Positions 23,421 to 32,760 of a stretch of DNA of 64,000 bases are shown piece after piece. Both the position numbers and the translations under genes were made by a program. The notes below the pieces were generated by a model. It did not search any database. It saw only the letters and a list, made by a program, of their open reading frames with translations, and was not told the DNA's origin. The DNA comes from Dipteris shenzhenensis. Its lineage: Eukaryota; Polypodiophyta; Polypodiopsida; Gleicheniales. How positions within the stretch are numbered: position 1 is the first letter of the stretch; each line of letters opens with the position of its first letter. The stretch is from the NCBI GenBank assembly GCA_047967505.1, contig CM106538.1, one strand, 5' to 3'.

Positions 23421-24292
23421 AAGATGCATTGAATGCCACCAATAAGCTCAATGTATTTATAAGGTGTGTTGGAGGGTCTAATGTGCATGTCTAATTTTCC
23501 TTCTCATTGACAAACTTAGTTCCAATTTATATCCGATGGGTATATGCCGGTGGATCTCATCAAAAGAAAGACATAAATCATCCATTTAGGAAATGAGAAT
23601 TTTAGCCACAGTAATGTCATATGTTTGATTAAAAAGGCATTTACATTAAAAAGGAGAGTACAGTAAGGAAACTAGCCAACTTTGAAGCTAGAGTAGAACA
23701 AGTATTATAGACACACTACATCTAATCGTGCACTTGGTAGATGAATTGGCATATGCAAAAACTTTGCGTAGGCAATGGATGTCTTTCTTTGAACTATTTT
23801 TGAGGTGTTGCAAGGGTATGTAAGTCAAAAATCTAGATGAGAGGGTAGCATGTTATAAATTTTCTTATGCAAACCAATCTAGATATGCCTTGACTTTGGG
23901 ATGATACCACTGATCCACAGGTTGTAGGAGATATTGTACAAGGGAAGAGAAAGAAAAGAAAATGAATATATCCTTGAAACTCAAAGTGAACACCTTTTGT
24001 CTTTCCAAATGTGGAGAACTGGAAAAATGGATCAAACAATATGAAGGAGAAAGAGATGAAAGAGAGGAGGATAGAAAGACATCAGGAAGGACCAAGAGAG
24101 ATAAGCCTTATCCCCCATAGTTATCAATAATGACTACTAAATGCACCTTCAATTAGAAAATGCTCTCAAAGATGCCAATCAAGGATGGGAGATTTGTGAC
24201 ATAGGACACGGTGTTGTGACGTATGGGTATATAATCATATTTCTTTTATTTATATTCATTTATGTATAACCTTTAGGTATATGCTACAAAAA

Positions 24293-25215
24293 ATCCATTA
24301 CCTTTACAGTATTGTTTGTTCAATGCAATGTGGGCATACAATAGTTACTATTGAGTAGAGAAAATTAATGTAAAGCACAACATATTTGATCAACAAGACA
24401 TGGCCGACTTTTTTCAAGATAGTAGATGTTGTGAGAGGGATACAAATCTCATTGTAGGTAAAATGAATTATGTTGGAACCATACAAGACATTTTGCAAAG
24501 TGATATTTAAAGCATTCAAAGTATTTGTATTTGATGCAAAATGTTTGAAGTCATCTCTGGAGGTGCTCAAGCTACATTCAGAAAGGACCCAAATTGTTTT
24601 CTTCTATCGACTCAATATAAATATAGGATGAAGTTATTGACACATTCATCTACCCATGCACTATGAGTAAGCATGCATTTTTCTTATATTGGTGTCTTTC
24701 CCTTGGATTTCATTAAAGCCTGCATGGACATATCATAAATTTTTCCTCAACTATATATATCTTACATGTTTTCTCAACTCGATTGTTGATTGAAAAATTA
24801 ATGGTGGTTTGTGATTCAAGTTGCACCTAGAAATCAATATATATTTAAAAATATGGAAGTGGAGTGTGAAATGGAAGATTAAAAAACAAATGTGTTGGAA
24901 GCTATCACTTCCAATACACGTCCTACAAGATTTTTGGAACGTAAAGATAGTTTGAGTTCCTCAAACACTAATTTAGGAGAGCTCGATTTACATGCTAAAG
25001 ATGTGCAAGACCTGACCATGGATGATCAAGAGGATGAGGATCAATCTCAAGAAGATTCTAGTGAGGAATGGATGACAACATTGATAGAAAATATTTTTGG
25101 TTGTGAAACATTTGTATTTGATCTCATTATTACAAGGGGTAGAGTGAAACCCCCACTATCCAAAATTATTAATGGGGTTAAAGTGCTTGCAGACTATCAA
25201 TGTTTTTTTTAATGC
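24293..25215 (+). other. AT-rich stretch with one unrecognised acidic ORF
   Basis: The frame 24892-25212 (106 codons) is Ser/Asp/Glu-rich in its middle (DDQEDEDQSQEDSSEEW) and ends FDLIITRGRVKPPLSK. It has a natural composition but no domain I know. It lies just past the end of the A/D homology and could be a piece of a host or transposon gene. Confidence 0.3.
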
Positions 25216-25239
25216 TATGTTTTTTCCAAAAGCATTATC

Positions 25240-25378
25240 AACACAAATATCAATGCTAGTATTGATGTTTTGAAAGTTCCTACAACAAAATCGATGCTTA
25301 TATTGGTTGTAATATCGATGCTTTTATTGATTGTAATATCGATGCCTATATCGACTTTAATATCAATGCTATTATCAT
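25240..25378. repeat. Tandem repeat, unit about 26 bp
   Basis: About four to five copies of a unit like AATATCGATGCTTATATTG are present. The minus frame 25421-25215 (repeated SIDI/GIDI) is a product of the repeat. Confidence 0.75.
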
Positions 25379-25499
25379 CAAACACCATTTTCTCACTTAT
25401 ACCAATGGACATCATTTTCATTGAAAACGAGTAAAAAGACTGTGAAAATCATCAAAATAGGGCCAAATGGTCGTAGTGAACAAAAGCAAGAGAGAGTCA

Positions 25500-27100
25500 A
25501 TCAAAAGATGTATCTAAAACGACAATGAATTGGGGGGGGAAGTGCAATATGAATCCAAGAGCAATGACTTCACATGGGAAACAAGGGAAACAAGATTTAA
25601 AAACACTAAGTTTAACAAGCAAAACATTGACTCAGCACGAGCCTTCCCAAGCTGATATGAACTATCAACAAACGAAAAGCCAAGCCTCAAACAAATACCC
25701 ATCTACCAAAAGAAATATCATGGGTCATTCACCATGTAAAAACCTCCTATATCACATGCGTTTAACAATTTTGGCTTTAAGAACCTTTTATGTATGTATG
25801 GTTTACATAAGTCCACAAGAAAATAAAACCCCTTTTGTTGAACTCATGTGTTGTCTTACATATTTTTTAATGGACTCCCAAGAAGAAAGATAGAAAATTC
25901 ACAAAATAGATCCCATTGCTAAACAAAACACACACAAATGCACCACAAACTCAAGACACATACTAGATGCTCCATGCAGAAAGAACCTTTAAGACATTTA
26001 TTAGATGCCCCATGCATAAGAAACAACATCAAGAAAGAAAATTTTCCTTAAATTGTATACAGCTAGATGACTTGGCAAATCCTTGCTCCTGTCATGCTCC
26101 AGAGTCCTAAAAATTATTACAACCCTTCTTAATCTCAATGGCTAGATACAAAACTACGTGACAAATGTAGCACGCATCAAGTAACTAGGAACATAGACAC
26201 CCAACAAGCTAAAATTCAAACAAAGAACTATTAAGAGATGAGAAAAACTATAAGATCCCACACACTTTCAAACACAAGCACCTACAGACCTTGATAGCCT
26301 TACCATATTAAAACATGGGAATTCAGAAAAGGGAGACATTGACAGGACATTGACAGAGACTGGTGGACCAAGGAGGTCACCAAGTAAGAATATCAGAAAT
26401 GGAGTGCTCAACTAAAGCAAAATACATAGCCAACATAATGCTAAGATTAAACTCCTAAAACCAAAGAAACATAGCACATTATAACCACAAGAAGCTGGTG
26501 GGGTCCAAGTTTTACATGGGAGTTTGGTTTGAGAGTTTTAAAAGCCAAAATACTTGGAAGATACTATTAAAAACCAAAACACACTCAACATGTAATGATA
26601 AACAAAGGCATGTCCCACATTAATCTAACTCTCAAGAAGACATTTAATAATAACAAAGCTTCATTAATGACAATCCCCATGCATGCAAGACTCCATGCAA
26701 TCAACTAGCAACACTTGCAAAGAAATAAAATGGACAAGAACTAGCAATTTGTAAGACATATAAATCAAGAAATATTAATCGATGTAAAAGAATTCTACAA
26801 AAAAAATCTTAAATTTTTGGCTAGTTACATTTTTTATTTGAGACCCATTGTAACCAATTATCACGCAGTAAAATGAAATATTGTGAAGATAATATCATGC
26901 GGTATTTTAATACTATGTGGTATTAGTTATACTATAGTATAATAAAATGCAAAATTAGCTTACTATATAAAGCCTACCGACGGTGAACAAACCCCATTTG
27001 GAGTCTCCAAAATCCTTTACTCAGATGTACCACATATTATCAATTTGTTGAACAAGTCCATGCTACCAATTTCACTTTTATCTTTTGCCATCCTAAACCT
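25500..27100. other. AT-rich stretch, no gene recognised
   Basis: An open frame at 25525-25893 has no recognisable motif and lacks coding context. Short duplications occur, such as 'AGACA..TACTAGATG.CCATGCA' near 25956-26015 and GACATTGACAG near 26335-26350. Nothing else is seen. Confidence 0.35.
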
Positions 27101-27109
27101 ATTTGAAAG

Positions 27110-27960
27110 CACTATTATAGCACTTTTTGACTACTTTTTAGCACCCTTTTTGCACTTTCAAAAGATTTTTAGCACTTTCAAGCACATGTAGGCACGTTAA
27201 GATAGTACAATTTTTTCAAGTTCCCTTAGCACTCTTTGAATACTTTCTTGCACTTTTTAGCATTGTTTCTCACTTTTCTAGCACTTTCTGGCAATTTTAA
27301 AGTGTTTCTTAGGACTTCTTAAAAATACTAAGCAATTTTTTAAGTCTTCTTAGCACTCTTTAGCACTTCTAGGAACTTCTCAGTTCTCTTTTGGAACTTC
27401 CTAGGATTGTGTAGTATTTTTCGTGCACTTGTAAGCACTATTTGAGAACTTCTAAGCACATTTTAGCATGTTTTAGCACATTCTACACTTTTTGGGTACT
27501 TGTTGAAACTTTTTGACACTTTCTAGCATTTGAGTTTTTTCGTATATTTTGGTCCGTGTTTGAGTACTTTTTGGCACGTTTGGGCAGTTTTTAGCATAGT
27601 TTAACTACTGCTTAGCATGCTTGAGCACTTTTTCAACACGTTTTAGCACTTGCTGGGTACTTTTAATCATTGTTGACGTAGCACTCTCTAGGCACTTTTT
27701 AGCACGTTTTAGTACTTTTTGGACACTTTACGAACACTAGTAATCACTTTTTGGCACTTTTCAACATGTTTGGCCACTTTCAAGGAACATTTTAGCTTCT
27801 AAACTCTTGTAGACTTCTTAACGATTCTAAGCAATTTTTCGTCACTCATCATCTCACTTAACACTCTTTGAGCACTCTTATGGCACTTAACCAACACTTT
27901 TTGAGCACTTTCAAATACTTTTGGGCATCTTTTAGGGCTCTTTAAAACCTTTTAGCAATA
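27110..27960 (+). repeat. Strand-biased degenerate array of TTTTTAGCACTTT
   Basis: Over about 850 bp the plus strand repeats variants of TTTTTAGCACTTT and GGCACTTTTTAGCACGTTTT at irregular 10-25 bp intervals. I count about 26 GCAC on this strand and only one GTGC. No long ORF is present. The block is T-rich and looks like a decayed satellite or microsatellite-derived array. It is followed by a (GA)n tract and a CTGGTT cluster. Confidence 0.75.
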
Positions 27961-28013
27961 GCTAAAAGCTTTTATGACACTTCTTAAGAGTTTGTAGTGT
28001 TGTTATCTATGCA

Positions 28014-28037
28014 AGAGAGAGAGAGAGAGAGAGAGAG
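28014..28037. repeat. (GA)n microsatellite
   Basis: An uninterrupted run of about 24 bp of alternating G and A lies between the GCAC array and the CTGGTT cluster. Confidence 0.9.
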
Positions 28038-28049
28038 CAATCTTTTATA

Positions 28050-28200
28050 AGCGACCAGCCTAATGGTTGAAATAAAAAGTACTGCACTATTTGCTACCAC
28101 TGGGCTGGTTGCAAAACACTAGACTGGTTTACTCCAACCATAGAATGCATAGATTCTCAATTTACTCTTTACAGCAGTGACCAACCCGTCGTCGATATAA
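28050..28200. repeat. Second cluster of the CTGGTT motif
   Basis: GACCAGCCTAATGGTT, ACCACTGGGCTGGTT, AGACTGGTTTA and GACCAACCCG lie within 130 bp. They are variants of the motif arrayed at 10715-11650. Confidence 0.6.
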
Positions 28201-29015
28201 CTACCATCATACTATATGCAAGAAAAGTTCTAAAGAGAGTATGACTCCAATATACTCAAATGAATATATGTGTTACTTTAACACTTAGAATGTTAGAATT
28301 AACTCTATTTCAACAATTTTCGTAGTCATACCAATTCATCTTGATATATAATAACATCGTTAAGTCAATGGCTTTTGTAATAAAGCGGAGTATGATTCCA
28401 TAACACGCAAATAAATAGATATTATACTTCATCACTTCTTAGAATGTTTTCATCTTCAATATATAATAACTTCATGGAGTGAATGATTTTTGTGCATCTC
28501 TTGGATATTAAATAATGTGTTTTCTTGTATAAGGTGGAGTCCCAAGTGAGAAGGGTGGGTCACCACTAAAACCTAGAATGGACTGGGTGTCAAAAATTTA
28601 TTACTCTACATCCTTTTAAAAAAGTTCATTTGTGCACTTTTGATTCTTATAAAATTATTAGTTTTTAAATGTAAATTGAAAGTATTTTTGAATTTTATGT
28701 GATTTACAACACAATGTTAGGAATGGTCTCCTCTAATAAGCATGTTGATCCACTGTAGCCTTCACTTCACAAAGATAATTGTTATCACTAACTCTCTCAT
28801 CATTGTTAGAATAGGTATTCATAAGTACAGCATAGCGGTGTCAGCTAAATTGTGGAAAGTAGCTCTCATGCACACTTAGGTGAGAAGAGGATTTAATCAC
28901 AAAGATGAAAGGAGGCTCTTATCTCTACAAGAGTTCAAAGATTTAGAAAATGTTTGCAAGGTTTAGAAGGGAATAGAGGTGAGAGAGGTAACTAAGAGTT
29001 CCAAGGTTTAGAGAG
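28200..29015. other. AT-rich stretch, no gene recognised
   Basis: A loose duplication is visible: 'TATATAATAAC.TC.T...GT.AATG.TTTTTGT' near 28345-28380 and 28460-28492. No coding signal is seen. Confidence 0.35.
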
Positions 29016-29087
29016 GGTTGCAAGATTTAGGAGTTCAAGATTGCGCAGTCATAACTTCAAGGGGTAAAGCGTTCAAGAGGGGTGACA

Positions 29088-29182
29088 AGGCTAAGGAGGA
29101 GGATGGGGAGGAGGAGGAGAAGGGAGGAGGGAGGAAGAGGGGGATGGAGGAGGAGGGAGAAGGGAGGAGGAGGGAAAAGGAT
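29088..29182. repeat. Purine-rich GGA array
   Basis: GAGGAGGA and GGGAGGA units run for about 95 bp, nearly free of pyrimidines on this strand. The Lys/Glu/Arg/Gly-rich frames through it (29018-29345) are products of the repeat. Confidence 0.8.
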
Positions 29183-29358
29183 GGGAGATTGCAAGGTTAA
29201 GTGGTGCTATCACACGATAGCGCCACCACCTTGTATCCAAAATGTGCTCAAGCAGGTGTCACTCGGAAAGACTTTTTTTGGTCTACAAGGAATTTTCATG
29301 GCGACTACTTTGACCTCCATGTTACTCTCGACACACTCTTTTTAATCTTTTCTTGACT

Positions 29359-29979
29359 TTAATACAAATATCTTCTCCTTACACAAAAGAAAACACGTTG
29401 GCTTGAAAAAACCCCATTGATGTTCACTACCTTTGTGAAGGTGGTGTCCTTAGACTTTCCAAAATCTACCAAGATCAAGACCCTCTTGTCATCAAGCTCG
29501 GTTGTTGGAATGTACAATTGCATTATTATTATGGCTATCTCCTCAATAAGAGCAATTCTCTTCTTGTAATAACAGCAATTCTCTACTTGCAACCTGGTAA
29601 CAACGGTATTTGAAATTGTACTTTGCACATGCCTTTGCATTTACATAACCACCATAGCCATTCCTATCTTTTGACTGTCCATATCCTCTTGTTATGCTAG
29701 CCATTCTCATCCCCAAGCTTTGCCTTCTTGTTGGAGTCCATATCCTCTTGTTATGCTAGCCATTCTCATCCCCAAGCTTTGCCTTCTTGTTGGAGCTCTT
29801 GTCCTTTGCAAAGGTGGGGTCTTGGTTAATTTTGTTGAGGGCCCTTGAACCTTGCTCATGAACTCAAATTTCTGAGCGAGCTCCCCACTTACATAAAATG
29901 GATCACAGAACACCATTTGGTCGGGACATTGTGGTGGCATGGATACAGCAGTTCTCAATTTACTTCTCTCAACTCTCAC
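29359..29979 (-). pseudogene. Unrecognised ORF remnant broken by a 59-bp tandem duplication
   Basis: Two minus frames with natural composition, 29979-29707 (FCDPFYVSGELAQKFEFMSK) and 29640-29359 (YKKRIALIEEIAIIIM; LVDFGKSKDTTFTKVVNING), may once have been joined. A 59-bp unit is duplicated in tandem between them at 29677-29795, which shifts the frame because 59 is not a multiple of three. I recognise no domain. Confidence 0.35.
29677..29795. repeat. 59-bp tandem duplication
   Basis: GTCCATATCCTCTTGTTATG begins each copy (29677 and 29736), and the two copies are identical as far as I can read, ending in TTCTTGTTGGAG. Confidence 0.9.
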
Positions 29980-30064
29980 CAGTCTACATGGGCTATGAGA
30001 TGGAATGTAAACTAGCTGAAATAGCTATGCACAGTTGCATGCACATGCATATGACAGTGCAACG

Positions 30065-31305
30065 ACAATATACTAGGTGCAGCTAGTAGCCCCACCTTAA
30101 TAGCATATTGTATTAATGCCAATAGGCAAACTGAGTGCTGTGAGAATGGGGTGGACTGTTCCTCTTCTATTCCCTGCTGAGCTATGGGGCTACTTGCTTG
30201 TCCTTCATCGAAGGGCTGCTGAAGTCTTGGAAGTGCTAACGCATACACAATGAGGAAATGGGGTGCGTCATATAGACTGGCACCCTTAGAGAGACCAGAC
30301 TGACCCAGGGCCAACTGAGACAAAAAATAACGGACTCAAAAACTACACCCACCTACTCTGAAACTACCCTGACCTGCTGCCCACATCAGTGGTTTGCTGG
30401 CATGGCTGCCTGCCAGCAGCCTGCTGACATGGCAGTCTGGCTGCTGCTATGCTACTGTTCTTCTGTCTCAGGACCCAATCTGTTGGTGCAAGTCCACTGG
30501 GGTTGCTAACACCACCACTTGATCATGGTTGTCTTGCCAAAGTGTGTTAAAACTTGGAAGCTAACAATTCCCCCCACACAAGCTCAGGAAAAAAATCAAC
30601 GCTCTAATACCAATACAACAAGCAACAAAACTAGTTGTTTCTCTTACTACACATGGGCTATCTGATTGAGTGTGAAATCGTAAACTGGCCTCAGATCTCA
30701 TAGTACACAGGGCAGCATCTGAAAACACAGTGCTCCTTCTGACTCAAATCTCCTGCAAGTGCAAGGATGCAAGACTAGATGCAACTAGTAGCCCCCACCC
30801 CGTCTTAGCAGATTTGTATTAACACAAATAGGCAAACTGAGAGTACTGTGAGAATGGGGCTTGCCGCTCCTCTTCTATTCAATGGGGCTACTTGATGGTC
30901 CTTCTTGAAGGGCCCCTCATGTAGACTGCTGGCCCCCTTGGAGAGACCAGAAATGATCCAAGGCTGACCGAGACAGACTGCAGGCTGACTCAAAGAGCAC
31001 CGAGGTCAGATCTACTCTGGAGCTCTGACCTGCTAATGATGTCAGTGGTTTGCTGGCATGGCTGCCTGCCAGAAGCCAGACTGCCATCTGGCAGACTGCT
31101 GGCCCCTTGGAGAGAGCAGATTGATCCAGGGCTGACTGACAGACCACACGCCGACTCACAGAGCACCAAGGTCCGACCTACTCTGGAACTCTGACCTGCT
31201 ACTGACATCGGTGGTTTGTCGCATGACTACCTGCCAGTAGCCTGCTGATATGAGGACAGCCACATGGCAGTCTTGCTGCTGCTATGCTCTACTATTCTGC
31301 TGTCT
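30065..31305 (-). repeat. Duplicated LTR-like sequence with a primer-site relic
   Basis: Segments 30065-30475 and 30780-31305 are diverged direct copies (GCAACTAGTAGCCCC, AATAGGCAAACTGAG, 'TC.GTGGTTTGCTGGCATGGC', TGCTGCTATGCT). Within the second, 30927-31060 is repeated again at 31095-31215. Between the two, at 30601-30612, GCTCTAATACCA is the complement of TGGTATTAGAGC, one base from the initiator-tRNA-Met primer site of plant LTR elements. This suggests an older minus-strand LTR element, already broken, into which the chromovirus at 31703 inserted. Minus frames here are not recognisable genes. Confidence 0.6.
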
Positions 31306-31702
31306 AGGGACTAGGTCTGCTGTCCTGTGATGGCACGGCAGTCCTGCTTTGCTCAGAGCTGCTGTCCTGTGATGCATAGCTGCCATGAGGACCTGCTGAT
31401 GTGTACTGCTGCTGACATAAGCCCATGCCTCTGATCTGCCTGCTCTGCTGCCCTAACCTGCCTGGAATATTAATCGGTTGAAACATGCCTGTCACAAATA
31501 ACCAGTAAGGGAGGGACAGAATAACCTGCAAGGGAAAGGCAGCATAGCCAGCAAGGGGATTGCCAAGGTGCCGGGGTTCAAGACCAGGGAGGAGGGGCAG
31601 AGCAAAGTAAAAGAGAGAGGGCGAGAGGGAGATGGGGATTGGGATAAATGGAATAACAGCAAGGAGGGGAGGCCTGAATAACCAGGTAGGGTGAGGCAGG
31701 AG
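31306..31702. other. Purine-rich flank of the chromovirus insertion
   Basis: A/G-rich sequence (GGGAGGGACAG, GAGAGAGGGCGAGAGG) probably continues, after the insertion, into the (GA)n tract at 39045. It is likely part of an older LTR. No gene is seen. Confidence 0.4.
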
Positions 31703-32051
31703 TGCAACAAGACTGCTCCTAACTGACAGTAAACTCCCCTAAATTTGGTAGAATATGCAGGAAAGTTAGAGTAGTGAAGTACCTTATGTTTCAGGAAAAA
31801 GGTAGGAGAGGAAGATCATGGGCTGGATCTTCAACAGGGACTTGTGAGGGGCTGCGCAAGGACAGGAGGAAGTCAATCCTTTTTAGTATTGAACTCTTGC
31901 TGTATATTCTATTTCAGTAATGAAGTACAAGTCATGAATGTCTTGCCAAGTACGACTAGAGCCCTTATATAGGTATGGCCCAGGATAGTACAAAGCAATA
32001 TTGCTTATGGGATTACCTCCTAGGATGCGTAAAAAGTAACCCTCTATTACA
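31703..32051 (-). repeat. 3' LTR of the chromovirus (shortened)
   Basis: It begins TGCAACAAGACTGC and ends CTATTACA. It matches the other LTR but lacks about 85 bp after CCTAGGATGC and 12 bp near AATTCAGCTGAG. CCCTTATATAGG near 31952-31963 is a plausible TATA region. Differences such as GCGC/GCAC and ACGA/ACAA fit decay of methylated CpG. Confidence 0.92.
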
Positions 32052-32063
32052 ATCCTCCCTCCT
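32052..32063 (-). other. Polypurine tract of the chromovirus
   Basis: Read on the minus strand, AGGAGGGAGGAT abuts the 3' LTR. It is the expected primer for plus-strand DNA synthesis. Confidence 0.75.
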
Positions 32064-32415
32064 AAAATAGAAATTTGTCCTCAAATTTGAAAAGGCTGTA
32101 ACCTGGACATACAATGCTCCTTGTAAACCTGAACAGCTCAATTCTGGTCATATCAACTGCACCATGAAGTTTCTCAGTCAAATACCTCCCTGTAGGCATG
32201 CTGATCTATAAATGGATCATATAATATTCCCAAGAAATCAAGCAATTGGGTGGAAGAGCTATGCTGTCCAATATAACAGATCTGATCATATAATCCAGTG
32301 TGAGACATGCTGATCTGAGAAAGGATAGTGAATGCTGGCTGCAGCATGTCAATATATGCGATATAGCAAGAGAAAATCAAATCTGCTCATAAAGACTCAA
32401 TTTTGGCCATAGAAT

Positions 32416-32760
32416 TCAGGTAAGCAATTGAGGGTACTGCTCCACAATTGTAGATGGCTGCCAAGAAGACTCCTCATCAGGTAGACCTCTCCATTTGATA
32501 AGATATTCCATGTAGGACTTGTTCCTCAACACATGATCTCTAAATCCAAGGATCTTCTCAGGTATACACTCAATTTGGCAATCTTCATCCATAGGAGGTA
32601 GCTCTTCCATAACTTGCTCCTTAGGCCCCAAATACTTCCTGAGCCACTAGTGATACATGGAATATACTTTGTGTATTCTAGAGGATGGTGGGAGCTCCAA
32701 CTCATAAGCCACTTCCCCAACTTTCCTCAAAACCTTGTAAGGTCCATAATACCTATCAGC
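32416..32760 (-). pseudogene. Integrase C-terminal region and chromodomain, frameshifted
   Basis: The frame 32631-32416 ends with IPEKILGFRDHVLRN, YLIKWRGLPDEESSWQP and TIVEQYPQL, a chromodomain with the aromatic and acidic positions typical of chromoviruses. Such domains bind modified histone H3 and steer integration. It is separated from the main pol frame by an indel near 32760 and a TAG near 32648, within a segment reading YGPYKVLRKVGEVAYELELP. Confidence 0.85.

Larger units (their letters stand above)
16090..24292. repeat. Large unclassified repeat A (partner of inverted copy D)
   Basis: Most of this block recurs, reverse-complemented, at 43790-48918. A 16090-16190 matches D 48918-48823; A 19613-22167 matches D 48820-46329; A 23140-24292 matches D 44945-43790. 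D lacks A's 16195-19613. The block carries decayed ORFs on both strands, and a foldback element is lodged at 17921-18259. No terminal repeat or target duplication could be fixed. It is probably a large transposon, possibly CACTA-like in its right part, but the class is not established. Confidence 0.75.

Noticed and set aside
25240-25378. Possible CRISPR-like array
   Set aside because: The units of about 26 bp are contiguous with no unique spacers. This is a plain tandem repeat in eukaryotic DNA.
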